A stretch of 52,384 nucleotides of DNA from a virus. This document shows, in pieces, positions 42,900 through 50,973 of this stretch. The first letter of the stretch is position 1; every line of letters starts with the position of its first letter. The notes under the pieces were generated by a model. The model made no database searches and was not told the origin of the DNA. It worked only from the letters and a program-made list of their open reading frames with translations. The stretch is from positions 1 to 52,384 of the IMG/VR virus record IMGVR_UViG_3300044998_000632; one strand, given 5' to 3'. Made by a program: the position numbers and the translations under genes.

Positions 42900-42924
42900 T
42901 CACGGGGTCACCGTGACCCCGTGA
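42900..42924. promoter_or_regulatory. 25-bp palindrome copy B
   Basis: Perfect TCACGGGGTCAC - C - GTGACCCCGTGA. Lies 4 nt from the stop of 42929-43213 and 35 nt before the ATG at 42864. Confidence 0.92.
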
Positions 42925-42928
42925 TAGA

Positions 42929-43213
42929 TTACTTGGCCATGCGACGCTTGATGCTGTCCATCGTTCGGACAGCGTTGGCGATCCGCTCGTCGGGGATGCG
43001 CTTGCTCAAGCGAGTGAGCATGCGGTGGATGCTGAACGCGATGTCCTCCCAGCCCGAGAGCTGGGCTTCGTAGCGGAACTCCGCTTCGAGCTGCTCGCGT
43101 ATCAGCGCCTGCCGGTCCACGAGGAGCTGTGCAATGGCCGCCGCGGCTTCATGGGCCAGCGGGTCGTCTATGCGCAACAAGGTTGCGAGGACCCGGTCAG
43201 GATCGACCGACAT
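42929..43213 (-). CDS. Small helical protein (early)
   Basis: 94 residues from ATG 43213, with the gene upstream ending at 43218. Helical, with AAAAIAQLLVDRQALIREQL, FRYEAQLSGWEDIAFSIHRM, and NAVRTMDSIKRRMAK at the end. No known family. Confidence 0.6.
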   Translation of the reverse strand: MSVDPDRVLATLLRIDDPLAHEAAAAIAQLLVDRQALIREQLEAEFRYEAQLSGWEDIAFSIHRMLTRLSKRIPDERIANAVRTMDSIKRRMAK

Positions 43214-43217
43214 CGCA

Positions 43218-43472
43218 CTACTCGGATGGGTCAAGGGCAACCGATTGACGCCCGACAGCGCGGGCGGGAGCGGGTGCCTTGGGGGTTTCGGCGACTTGCT
43301 TGGCTTCTTGCGCGACATTGGCTCCTTCCTGATGATCTTCGTAGGGGTTGATGCCGAGCAGCCGGCAAACGTGCTCGCACGCGCCGCCGATCTCCCCGGT
43401 CGGGGGTACGTCGTCGCGGTCGAGCCCCAACGCGTTGCGAATGCCGTTGTACACGGCTTGCATCTTCTGCAT
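43218..43472 (-). CDS. Small unknown protein
   Basis: 84 residues from ATG 43472, with AGGAGAACGTA upstream; stop TAA of the gene upstream overlaps (TAATG). Contains QKMQAVYNGIRNALGLDRDD then CEHVCRLLGINPYEDHQEGA and a Pro/Ala tail. Role unknown. Confidence 0.6.
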   Translation of the reverse strand: MQKMQAVYNGIRNALGLDRDDVPPTGEIGGACEHVCRLLGINPYEDHQEGANVAQEAKQVAETPKAPAPARAVGRQSVALDPSE

Positions 43473-43702
43473 TACGTTCTCCTGAACAGTCCAGCCAGCC
43501 AGTTGATGAACCGCGGCACCGCAGGCTGGCGATTGCGGCGCGGCAGGAGCAGCGCACGCTGCACCGCGTGTTCGTCTGCATCCATGGGGGCGCACCGCGC
43601 GGCGAACGTCCGATCGTCGTTGCGACGCTCGTACCACGCGGGTTCGAACCTACACCCGATGCGCACCGGCACCAAGGGCTTCACTTCTCCGTGAGCAGGC
43701 AT
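43472..43702 (-). CDS. Small basic unknown protein
   Basis: 76 residues from ATG 43702, overlapping the VRR-NUC end by 22 nt. Arg-rich (GCRFEPAWYERRNDDRTFAA, ALLLPRRNRQPAVPRFINWL). Function unknown. Confidence 0.52.
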   Translation of the reverse strand: MPAHGEVKPLVPVRIGCRFEPAWYERRNDDRTFAARCAPMDADEHAVQRALLLPRRNRQPAVPRFINWLAGLFRRT

Positions 43703-44016
43703 GGGGATTCCTTCAGCTCGTTGTCAATCTGATCGAGCAGTCGCCCGACCTCCGTGACCTTGGCCAGCCCGCACACGACCAAGGCGTCTCCCTTGGCTGC
43801 GCGGATGGCCGCGATCTCACGGTCCTGCAGCGCCGTCGTGGTGTTGCCTTCAGCCTTGCATTCGATGCCGATGAAGCGGCCGCGATAGCAGACGAGGAAA
43901 TCCGGCACCCCGCTACGACCGTATCCAGCGGTGGCCGGGTAGCAGTACCACGCATTGCGGGCTGTCAGCACGGCGGCTACAGCGTTCTTCACACGCCGTT
44001 CGGGAGTGATGCTCAT
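43681..44016 (-). CDS. VRR-NUC-type nuclease
   Basis: 111 residues with a VRR-NUC/PD-(D/E)XK core: GRSGVPDFLVCYRGRFIGIE, in which Pro38-Asp39 and Glu52-Cys-Lys54 form the PD-ExK site, followed by TALQDREIAAIRAAKGDALV. VRR-NUC proteins act as structure-specific nucleases or Holliday junction resolvases in phages. ATGA overlap with the gene upstream. Confidence 0.85.
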   Translation of the reverse strand: MSITPERRVKNAVAAVLTARNAWYCYPATAGYGRSGVPDFLVCYRGRFIGIECKAEGNTTTALQDREIAAIRAAKGDALVVCGLAKVTEVGRLLDQIDNELKESPCLLTEK

Positions 44017-44603
44017 GCGGCCCTCCAGATGTAGAAGCCCGTACCCTGCGGCCCACGTTCGACATGTCGCTGGACGATCCGTGCGTCCGGACCGGCAACC
44101 TCCCGCAATGTCGCTTGCAACCCAGCGAGCCCGGTACCACTGACGCGAGGCTTTCCAACGAACACTGCGTCACCTACCTGCATGCATGCTGCAATCTCCC
44201 TCAACTGTTTGGAAAAGACGTTGCTGCGCGTGGCGGGCGGGATCGGGAAGTTCTTGATAAGCGTGAGGCTTGTCGGGCGGCCCTGCTTCGGCGGGGGTGT
44301 GGCCGGCACGTTGCTGGACTGCCGGCTCAACGCGGCTTCCTGCAACGTCTCGTTCGCGGCGTAGAAGTAGCCGTACCGGGTCGTAGTCCCCGGGATCCTG
44401 AGGTGTACTCGTCCGATCACTCCGCGCTGAAGCGCGGATTGCAGCACGACGTGCGGGTTGTAATTCGGCGGCAGGCTCAGCGCCTTCCACTCCGGCGAGG
44501 CCGCGATCTCCGACCACGGGATGGGCATTGAACGGTCCCGCCGCGACAGCACGGTCAGGATGGCGTTCTCGACGAGGGCGGCGGTGCGAATAGGTTGGTT
44601 CAT
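44013..44603 (-). CDS. Unknown early protein, possible wHTH N-terminus
   Basis: 196 residues from ATG 44603. N-terminus RTAALVENAILTVLSRRDRS then WSEIAASPEWKALSLPPNYN and HVVLQSALQRGVIGRVHLRI suggest a winged-helix-like domain; the second half (VFSKQLREIAACMQVGDAVF, TLREVAGPDARIVQRHVERG) is alpha/beta. Overlaps the VRR-NUC start by 4 nt. Function unknown. Confidence 0.6.
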   Translation of the reverse strand: MNQPIRTAALVENAILTVLSRRDRSMPIPWSEIAASPEWKALSLPPNYNPHVVLQSALQRGVIGRVHLRIPGTTTRYGYFYAANETLQEAALSRQSSNVPATPPPKQGRPTSLTLIKNFPIPPATRSNVFSKQLREIAACMQVGDAVFVGKPRVSGTGLAGLQATLREVAGPDARIVQRHVERGPQGTGFYIWRAA

Positions 44604-44622
44604 ATTGGCTGACTCCAGTAGG

Positions 44623-44964
44623 TCAGGGATTGGCGATATAGAACACGCGAGTTGCAACGATCCGGTCCGACGCGTCGCGTTCCGCGCTGGCTCCGTGCGA
44701 GACGATGACGTCGTCGCGGTGGATGTCGTGGGCCTGCATCGCCTCGGCAACGACAGGGTCTACGAGGTACAGCGTGTTCGCCTCCGGTGGAGGGAGTTCC
44801 GGACGGGCGTAATCCCGCTTGGCAATGGTGGCGTCTCCGATGAACTTGCCCGTGGGAGCAAGTTGTCGGTCACCGATAAGCCGCCACCCAGAAGGGCGGA
44901 TCGTCTCCAACTTCTCGCCATTGCGAAAGGCAATGGTGATGCCGGTTAGATTGATGATGTTCAT
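44623..44964 (-). CDS. Conserved phage protein next to the amidotransferase
   Basis: 113 residues. INLTGITIAFRNGEKLETIR, then WRLIGDRQLAPTGKFIGDAT and NTLYLVDPVVAEAMQAHDIH, ending RDDVIVSHGASAERDASDRI and so on. I recall similar single-domain proteins in phage genomes. Coupled closely to the GAT-II gene (1 nt gap). Confidence 0.62.
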   Translation of the reverse strand: MNIINLTGITIAFRNGEKLETIRPSGWRLIGDRQLAPTGKFIGDATIAKRDYARPELPPPEANTLYLVDPVVAEAMQAHDIHRDDVIVSHGASAERDASDRIVATRVFYIANP

Positions 44965-44965
44965 G

Positions 44966-45985
44966 TCAGTGTGCTTTCATGATGTTGCGAAGTTCCTGGA
45001 CCTCGGCGCTACCAGTTTCCTCGTCCGCGCCGTCGAGCGGGTCCTGCGCATTGTCGGCGCTGAGCGTATACCATTCGAGCAGGTCATCGAAGTCGCACAT
45101 GCCGGCTTCCAGGTACTCAATCGTCGCCGTCAACTCCACGAGTGCCTCGTCCGCAGACAGGTGTAACACCGGCAAGATGTCGAGCAATTCTTCCTCGGTG
45201 GCGTAGACCTGCAAGAAGCGACGCGCGGACGCATCCCCGTGCCGGCTGTAGTCCTCCACGAGGTCGAACAACTCCACGAGCTTCGCTGCCAGCTCCGTGT
45301 GGGCGCGGAACGAGTCACCCACGGCGTCGACGTCGGTCACGACGTTTTTCTTAGGCGGCGTCCATGACGGGAAGCCGGGTTCGTCGCTCCAATCGTGGAA
45401 GCTCATCCGACCCGAGCCGTACACACCCCACAGATGCGGAGTCCATGCGTAGGTGTTGCTGAACCAGCAACCGGGGAACATATCCGTCGTGACGCCAGCG
45501 CTCTCGTTGACCAACAGCAAGCCGTGCTCGGCGTGGATGAAGATGAAACGGTTCTGGCGGCCGATGTGTTCGCCGATCATCTGCCGGACCAACGGCTCAT
45601 GCACCACCGGTGCGACCGCCACTCCGTAGGTGCGGGCGTAGATCTGTGTGTCGGACTCCTTGGTGGTGTCGCCGCCAATCGACAGCACGCCGTTGTGCAT
45701 GAGGTAGAGCTTGCCGTCGTGAATGGCGTAGGGATGCACGCGCTCCAGGTCGACCGCGCCGTGCGTGCGCATGCGCCAGTGCAGTGCGTACTCGACCCCC
45801 CGCGGAGCGTGCTCCAGCCACCACAGACGGGCGGCGGCCGCATCGGCCGGCAGCGTCTTCTCGACGATGATCGTGCCGTCCTTCACGTAAGCGATGCCGA
45901 GACCGTCGGGGTTTTTGCGGAAGCAGTCCTCGAACCAGTCGGCAGGAAAGACGGTATCGGGGGCGACTTTGACGAGCAAACACAT
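44966..45985 (-). CDS. Class II glutamine amidotransferase-like protein (copy 2)
   Basis: 339 residues starting MCLLVKVAP: Cys2 becomes the N-terminal nucleophile after Met removal, the hallmark of class II (Ntn) glutamine amidotransferases. Other matching positions: NPDGLG at 25-30, YALHWRMRTHG near 66-76, LYLMHNGVL around 93-101, SDT at 111-113. A C-terminal acidic helical region (EALVELTATIEYLEAGMCDF) is specific. It would release ammonia from glutamine for the amidoligase next to it. Second copy of a pair; the first is at 47536-48723. Confidence 0.85.
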   Translation of the reverse strand: MCLLVKVAPDTVFPADWFEDCFRKNPDGLGIAYVKDGTIIVEKTLPADAAAARLWWLEHAPRGVEYALHWRMRTHGAVDLERVHPYAIHDGKLYLMHNGVLSIGGDTTKESDTQIYARTYGVAVAPVVHEPLVRQMIGEHIGRQNRFIFIHAEHGLLLVNESAGVTTDMFPGCWFSNTYAWTPHLWGVYGSGRMSFHDWSDEPGFPSWTPPKKNVVTDVDAVGDSFRAHTELAAKLVELFDLVEDYSRHGDASARRFLQVYATEEELLDILPVLHLSADEALVELTATIEYLEAGMCDFDDLLEWYTLSADNAQDPLDGADEETGSAEVQELRNIMKAH

Positions 45986-46009
45986 GATCGATTCTCCTTC
46001 TTGGTTGAG

Positions 46010-47509
46010 TCAGTTGCAGAATTGGAACTCGCGCCGAGCGTTGTAGGCGAGTTTGGCGAGGTCGGGAACTACTGGTACGAGTCGCGACTGCACGGGGCGC
46101 GCAGTCAACAGCCGCCGCAGTGCGGCCGTGCAAGTGCGGTCCATGTCCATGACGTGCGAGACGAACTGCGACATCGTGGGCTCGGACAGCAGTACGTCGG
46201 TGGAGCGGACGCGGAAGAAATCCACCAGCGCATGAATGAACTGGAACTGAGCCAGTGCCCCGATGAACCGCGGCTGCGCGATGGGGCGGCGCCACTCATA
46301 AGTGGCGGCGCCTCGCTCCAGCCGCGAAAGGTTGACTTCATAGTACCGGGTCAGGTTCGACGTGAGGCTGCCGAGACCCGCGCGCCTGACCAGCTCCCCC
46401 CACGGAAGCGAGAACTGTGGCGGCATCTTGTGGCAGTAGCGGGTGTTGGGACGCCCTGCCACAACGGCGTGTACCTCGGTATTACGAGCAAGGAACGCGG
46501 CCAGCAACGCGGCATACATCAGGTCCGGGATGCGACCGTACTCGCCGATGTGAACGTGCATGCCGGCACGGCGCGACCTTCGCCATGCGATTCGCGGCGC
46601 GTACACCCGACGCATGGCGTCCACCACGTCCTCGTATGCACCGAAGCCGGTGACGACCTCGAATCCTTCATTGATGGACCCATCGCGCTCGATATTGATC
46701 TTCTCCTTCGCGTTCATCTTCACCCAGGTGAGCGCCACGTCCCGGGACAGTGCTCGCGATGGCAGAAGCTCCAACTCGACGCCGAACGTAGGCCCCTTGT
46801 AGTTGGGGTCGCGCAGCCCCACGAGATCGCAATAGCCGGACCGTTGGGTTGAATGGTACTCGTTGCACCGCAGGGTGTTGAGCATCCAAGTCACCCTATC
46901 AGGCGCTCGCGGGAAGTGGGAGATCGCGAGCGGGTCCAGGTCACGCACCGTGACGCACTCGCCATCGGATGACACCATAACTGCAGTCGCGCCGCCTGCC
47001 TGCCTGCGAATCCACTGGCGCTTTTGGCCCGGCATTTCTATGGGCACGAACTCCTTCAACATGCATCGCACACACTTGGCGTGCCTCACGCCGCTCGTGT
47101 CGCAGTGCAAATGTCCGTCGGCGTACTCCAGATGTCCGCACGCGGCACGGGAGTAGGAGCGGCTGAACACGTGGTACGCGGCGCCGGAAAACGCCATGAT
47201 GTCGTCCTCGGACGCCGCGGAGGAGTCCAGCCGCGGCCGCGTCAAAAGCGCTGCCACGGATTCAATATCCGGCATTCCGGGCCGTGAGAGCCGAACCAGA
47301 TGTGCCCGCATCGCCGCGGTGTACGCCCGTACGTTGCGCAGCTTACGGAGCTCGCTGAACGACCGGTAGGTGCCGTCGCGGCTCGTGCGCTCATTGGCGC
47401 GCATCTGCTGTCGAATGCACTCCCGGGCCAACCCCACGCCACCGACGGCGAACGTGTGCATCAGAGGCGTCCGGGGATGCCGGCTCGGAGAACTGTAGTT
47501 GAATGGCAT
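46010..47509 (-). CDS. Amidoligase-like protein (copy 2)
   Basis: 499 residues with an AAGGAG site. The C-terminal half has Amidoligase_2-type (COOH-NH2 ligase, glutamine-synthetase-fold) motifs: FGVELELLP at 242-250 with the E-x-E pair, ERDGSINEGFEVVTG at 274-288, GMHVHIGEYG at 316-325, and RYYEVNLSRL ... YEWRRPIA. The N-terminal ~230 residues carry a Cys/His cluster (CGHLEYADGHLHC, KCVRCM) of possible zinc type. Predicted to join a carboxylate to an amine or ammonia using ATP. The substrate is unknown. Confidence 0.8.
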   Translation of the reverse strand: MPFNYSSPSRHPRTPLMHTFAVGGVGLARECIRQQMRANERTSRDGTYRSFSELRKLRNVRAYTAAMRAHLVRLSRPGMPDIESVAALLTRPRLDSSAASEDDIMAFSGAAYHVFSRSYSRAACGHLEYADGHLHCDTSGVRHAKCVRCMLKEFVPIEMPGQKRQWIRRQAGGATAVMVSSDGECVTVRDLDPLAISHFPRAPDRVTWMLNTLRCNEYHSTQRSGYCDLVGLRDPNYKGPTFGVELELLPSRALSRDVALTWVKMNAKEKINIERDGSINEGFEVVTGFGAYEDVVDAMRRVYAPRIAWRRSRRAGMHVHIGEYGRIPDLMYAALLAAFLARNTEVHAVVAGRPNTRYCHKMPPQFSLPWGELVRRAGLGSLTSNLTRYYEVNLSRLERGAATYEWRRPIAQPRFIGALAQFQFIHALVDFFRVRSTDVLLSEPTMSQFVSHVMDMDRTCTAALRRLLTARPVQSRLVPVVPDLAKLAYNARREFQFCN

Positions 47510-47535
47510 AGGTTGCTCCTTGTAGGTTCAATTGA

Positions 47536-48723
47536 TCAAACACCGGCCGGGGTGTCGGCCACGAGGCACAGATCATGCACCCGCTTCTCTGCGGCCTCCA
47601 GTTCACTTGCGAGCGCGACTGCGCTCGTGAACATGTTCCACTTGCGCTGAACACCGCACAGGGCTTCGTGGAAATCCAGGATCGCTTTCTTGCGCTTGTC
47701 CGTCGTCATGCTCTGAAGGCTGTCGGTGAAGGCGATCACATCCTGCGGTAACGCGCCACTCCACCCCACTGTGGCCAGCAGCAACGTGGACACCGTCCAC
47801 AGATGAGATGGTGCGGTCGTCATCGGCAGCAACTCGACATGGCGCATCAGTGTCTTGACCGCAGAGGCCAGGTCGGCAGGCAGGTGACTCGCCCAGGTGT
47901 AGTTGCGCGGGATGTAGATCATCTCCTTTCCGGTAAGCCCGCGAAACTCCAAGATGCGCAGATCACCGAACTGCGAAGAGTGCGAAAGCTCCCCGAAGGG
48001 CGCAGTCGAAGGCGCAGTCGAAGGCGCAGTCGAAGGCGCAGTCGAAGGCGCAGTCGAAGGCGCAGTCGAAGGCGCAGTCGAAGGCGCAGTCGAAGGCGCA
48101 GTCGGACGCGGGAATGACGTGTATCCCCACGTCGGCCGCGCAAACTCGGGCAGCGAAGGCCACAACGTGTGGTCGGTCACCGCGTAGTTGTTGGACAGCA
48201 GCATGCCGTCGCACTCGAACCAATCCTTGCGGTTGAGCACGTGGAAATGCTTGCGCCCGGCATCGAGGAGCAGGATGCGGTTCTCGCCGATCGCCCGCTC
48301 GATGAACTTGATGACCCCGCTGCACTCCAGCGCATCGGGGCGCATCTGGTCGAGCAAGTCGGCCAGCAGGCGCGTATCACTGGAACCGCGCCTGAGGTCG
48401 GCATCCACCAGCCGGGACGGCAAGGTTCCGTTGTGCATCATGGCGAATCGCGTGCCGAACGCGAAGGGATGCACATTGGCGAGGCTGCGCGACCCCCTCG
48501 TCACGCGGCGGAAGTGCAGCGCATAGGGCGTGTCGCTGGGCCGCCACCGCTCGATGAACTTCACCACGTTGGAGGGCTTCGTCGCCAGCGTGCGAGCCGT
48601 CACCGGCGTGCCGTCGTCGCTGGCAAACATGATCCCCGTGCCGTCGGGGTTGTACTTCATGGCGTCGGTGATCTGCTCTGGAGTGAGCCTCCTGCCGGCG
48701 GGGATGTGGATGATCAAGCACAT
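47536..48723 (-). CDS. Class II glutamine amidotransferase-like protein (copy 1)
   Basis: 395 residues. The start is set at ATG 48723, not the GTG 6 nt upstream, because this leaves Cys2 as the N-terminal nucleophile (MCLIIHIPAG). Signature positions align exactly with copy 2: NPDGTG at 25-30, ALHFRRVTRG around 68-77, MMHNGTL at 95-101, SDT at 115-117. The middle carries a nine-copy TAPS repeat. It should supply ammonia from glutamine to a partner ligase. Confidence 0.86.
   Translation of the reverse strand: MCLIIHIPAGRRLTPEQITDAMKYNPDGTGIMFASDDGTPVTARTLATKPSNVVKFIERWRPSDTPYALHFRRVTRGSRSLANVHPFAFGTRFAMMHNGTLPSRLVDADLRRGSSDTRLLADLLDQMRPDALECSGVIKFIERAIGENRILLLDAGRKHFHVLNRKDWFECDGMLLSNNYAVTDHTLWPSLPEFARPTWGYTSFPRPTAPSTAPSTAPSTAPSTAPSTAPSTAPSTAPSTAPFGELSHSSQFGDLRILEFRGLTGKEMIYIPRNYTWASHLPADLASAVKTLMRHVELLPMTTAPSHLWTVSTLLLATVGWSGALPQDVIAFTDSLQSMTTDKRKKAILDFHEALCGVQRKWNMFTSAVALASELEAAEKRVHDLCLVADTPAGV
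47999..48106 (-). repeat. Nine 12-bp repeats encoding TAPS
   Basis: GGCGCAGTCGAA on the + strand occurs eight times exactly and once with one change, giving nine tandem four-residue TAPS units in the amidotransferase (copy 1). Absent from copy 2. A linker expansion in the middle of the protein. Confidence 0.92.
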
Positions 48724-48765
48724 GTTCACTTTCCTTTCGTTGGTGAGTTGGTTGATGGAACGGTT

Positions 48766-48790
48766 TCACGGGGTCACGGTGACCCCGTGA
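48766..48790. promoter_or_regulatory. 25-bp palindrome copy C
   Basis: Perfect TCACGGGGTCAC - G - GTGACCCCGTGA. Between amidoligase copy 1 (stop 3 nt away) and amidotransferase copy 1 (start 42 nt away). Confidence 0.92.
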
Positions 48791-48793
48791 CTG

Positions 48794-50452
48794 CTACGCC
48801 CTGGCATACGCCTGCTGGGCTTGCGCCTTGCGCATCTCGGCATTGCGCAACTCACGCAGGCGGGGGGCGAACGCCAGCGACTCGGGATGGTCGACGATGT
48901 AGTGTCGCAGCGTCTTCGTGTTGCGCCGCAGGTACGGATCATCAACCAGCGCGTTAGCGAACCCGCTCGCCGTGAGCGGGTTGCACGCGACGGGGTCGCA
49001 ATACTTGGTCAGCGCCCACACCAGTTCAAGTCGCGCCTTGATGCGCCGCGACCGTCCCGTGCCGGCGAAGATGCGCCACTCGATCGACCCATCACGGCGG
49101 ACATTGATCGCGTTGTAGCGATCGACCGGGCTGCCGAACTGCCGCTTCCAGGCGTCCTTGAGCACCTTGCGCGCCGCGTGCCCGCACAGCGGGTTGCGTG
49201 CATACGAGTTGAACCCGCGGCCGAACAGCGGGCGCAGGAAGGGATAGTTCTCCCCGGCGCAGACGGCTCCGAAGAGCCGCTCAATGTGCGCCTCAGGCAG
49301 GCTGCTCGTGCTGATGTGCAACCCGCAATGGTCGGTGTTGTATCTGTAGTCCCGGACGATGCCGCCGAGCCTGTCCGCCCAGTTACGCACCGTGCCAAGC
49401 GTGGACCACCCGGTGATGATCTCTACTCCGTTGTGCTCGTCCAGCGAGGCGTCCTGTTCGAGTACGACGACCGAAGACAAGTCGTCCGAGTCCATGACAT
49501 CGTCCACGAACGAACTGCGCCCCTCGACGTTGAGTTCGCACTCGAAACCGAGGGTGAGCGTATCCACTTGCAGCGGGTCGTCGTAGTGCGACGCGTGACG
49601 CCGGACGGCCAGTTGCCGCTGACGGCTCCCGCTGTGGTACTCGTACAACTGCGGGTGCCCCGTGCCGTCCTCGTCCTCGTCTCCGTCCTCGTCTCCGTCC
49701 TCGTCTCCGTCGGGGTAGATGTCTTCGAGGGAGTCGAGGGCGGGGTCGAAGTAGCTGTCCGAGCGGACGTCGTACCGCAGCGCGTTCATCGCGAACTCTC
49801 GCGACGCGATCGTGGTGCCGTAGAACTCGATCGTGCGCTCCCCGATCAACGAACTCACCTGCCACACGGACTGGCTCTGCCACCGCGTGACGGGAAGCCC
49901 GCCGATGCAGCCCACTGCGACGAGACACGCGCCGTACTTCGGGATCACCCGGAGTTCGACCTCGCACGTCACGTACTTGTCCCCGAACGCAGCGAGCAGG
50001 CGAGAGCCCAGGCAGGACTGGGGAGTGATGAACCGCGTCTTCAGGAGGTGGTTCACTGCCGGCTGGCATTCCGACAGGTCGAGATCGAATCGGTTGCTCC
50101 CCGCCCAACGACCGATGTCCCGGAACTCCCGCCGGTAGCCGATCGGCCGCGTCCGGGCAGGGGTGTTGACCGTGTCGGTCGCGATGTCGCGGCCGACTGC
50201 GAGCATGTTGCTCGCGAAGTTCACGACGCGGCCGACTGCGAGCATGTTGCTCGCGAAGTTCACGACGCGGCACATGCGGTCGAAACTTTTCCAGTCGCCA
50301 TCCAGCGTGACGACGTACGGTGCGGCGGTCTCGACCACCCGGACGGTGGGGTCGCGGCGCACGAGCACCGCCGCGGCCTGATGGAAGTAGTTGAGCACGC
50401 GAGCGTGCAGCCACGAGCACACGCCCGAGTTGAAGTTGAAAGTGATACGCAT
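48794..50452 (-). CDS. Amidoligase-like protein (copy 1)
   Basis: 552 residues from ATG 50452, preceded by GGAAAGGAAAGGAAAG; the longer frame to 50497 would start inside a palindrome. C-terminal amidoligase signature: GFECELN at 302-308 (E-x-E), EQDASLDEHNGVEIITG at 332-348, CGLHISTS at 376-383, and RYNAINVRRDGSIEWRIFAG later. The N-terminal 300 residues are unassigned, include a perfect 13-residue tandem duplication, and an acidic linker (DGDEDGDEDGDEDEDG). Partner of the class II amidotransferase just downstream. Confidence 0.8.
   Translation of the reverse strand: MRITFNFNSGVCSWLHARVLNYFHQAAAVLVRRDPTVRVVETAAPYVVTLDGDWKSFDRMCRVVNFASNMLAVGRVVNFASNMLAVGRDIATDTVNTPARTRPIGYRREFRDIGRWAGSNRFDLDLSECQPAVNHLLKTRFITPQSCLGSRLLAAFGDKYVTCEVELRVIPKYGACLVAVGCIGGLPVTRWQSQSVWQVSSLIGERTIEFYGTTIASREFAMNALRYDVRSDSYFDPALDSLEDIYPDGDEDGDEDGDEDEDGTGHPQLYEYHSGSRQRQLAVRRHASHYDDPLQVDTLTLGFECELNVEGRSSFVDDVMDSDDLSSVVVLEQDASLDEHNGVEIITGWSTLGTVRNWADRLGGIVRDYRYNTDHCGLHISTSSLPEAHIERLFGAVCAGENYPFLRPLFGRGFNSYARNPLCGHAARKVLKDAWKRQFGSPVDRYNAINVRRDGSIEWRIFAGTGRSRRIKARLELVWALTKYCDPVACNPLTASGFANALVDDPYLRRNTKTLRHYIVDHPESLAFAPRLRELRNAEMRKAQAQQAYARA
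50191..50268 (-). repeat. 39-bp perfect tandem duplication
   Basis: Two identical 39-bp units (50191-50229 and 50230-50268) in the amidoligase copy 1 gene repeat 13 residues in frame (RVVNFASNMLAVG). No change of frame. Appears recent. Confidence 0.93.
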
Positions 50453-50493
50453 GATTCTTCCTTTCCTTTCCTTTCCTTGGTTGGAACCGCGTG

Positions 50494-50518
50494 TCACGGG
50501 GTCACGGTGACCCCGTGA
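50494..50518. promoter_or_regulatory. 25-bp palindrome copy D
   Basis: Perfect TCACGGGGTCAC - G - GTGACCCCGTGA, 41 nt before the amidoligase copy 1 start. The TGA of the membrane-protein gene at 50502-50714 lies inside the repeat. Confidence 0.92.
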
Positions 50519-50714
50519 TCATGGCGAGGAACGCCGGGAACGCACGCTCGGCGACGAGCGCGAGCGTGAAGACGACGGCGACGGCGATTGCGAGCGCCAG
50601 CATGACCCACTCCGCCGGGTGCTCGTTGCCACCAGTTTCCGCGCCCTCCAGGTGCGAGTACACCTCGCACGCGCCGGGATCGCCGGCGAAGTTGGGGTCA
50701 GCGTGCTCGTCCAT
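50502..50714 (-). CDS. Small membrane protein
   Basis: 70 residues from ATG 50714. An acidic N-terminus (DEHADPNFAGDPGACEVYSH) and a hydrophobic helix (AEWVMLALAIAVAVVFTLAL). The last codons, ITGSP and stop, are encoded by the palindrome. Overlaps the gene upstream by 17 nt. Function unknown. Confidence 0.62.
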   Translation of the reverse strand: MDEHADPNFAGDPGACEVYSHLEGAETGGNEHPAEWVMLALAIAVAVVFTLALVAERAFPAFLAMITGSP

Positions 50715-50913
50715 TCCTGGCCACCTCCTTGGTGGGTTGCTTGGTGGCGAAGACGCGGGCGATGCGCTCGCGCTCGGTGTCGACGGCACGGGGCACGAGA
50801 GAGAAGCGGTCGCCCTCCCGCGTCGTGCGCTCGACCTCTTGACGCACCATCTCGGCGATGGCGCGCATCCTGCGCTCGTGGTCGGGAATCAGGTGGCTCC
50901 AGATCAACGTCAT
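50698..50913 (-). CDS. First gene of the early operon, small charged protein
   Basis: 71 residues from ATG 50913 with AAAGGAAGATC upstream. Sequence features: TLIWSHLIPDHERRMRAIAE then MVRQEVERTTREGDRFSLVP and ERERIARVFATKQPTKEVAR. Predicted helical and basic. It starts ~700 nt downstream of the early promoter, behind two palindromes. Role unknown. Confidence 0.62.
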   Translation of the reverse strand: MTLIWSHLIPDHERRMRAIAEMVRQEVERTTREGDRFSLVPRAVDTERERIARVFATKQPTKEVARNGRAR

Positions 50914-50948
50914 GATCTTCCTTTCGTTGGTTGGTGAGTTGAGGGATT

Positions 50949-50973
50949 TCACGGGGTCACGGTGACCCCGTGA
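50949..50973. promoter_or_regulatory. 25-bp palindrome copy E
   Basis: Perfect TCACGGGGTCAC - G - GTGACCCCGTGA, 35 nt before the first early gene. Confidence 0.92.

Noticed and set aside
45395-46852. Long + strand open frame opposite the amidotransferase/amidoligase genes
   Set aside because: Antisense shadow in GC-rich DNA; the - strand proteins have conserved motifs and ribosome binding sites.
47999-48106. 12-bp tandem units as a CRISPR-like array
   Set aside because: Units are contiguous with no spacers and are in frame inside a protein-coding gene.
48821-50518. 565-codon + strand open frame
   Set aside because: Antisense of amidoligase copy 1 with Arg/Val/Asp-biased content and no recognisable domain.
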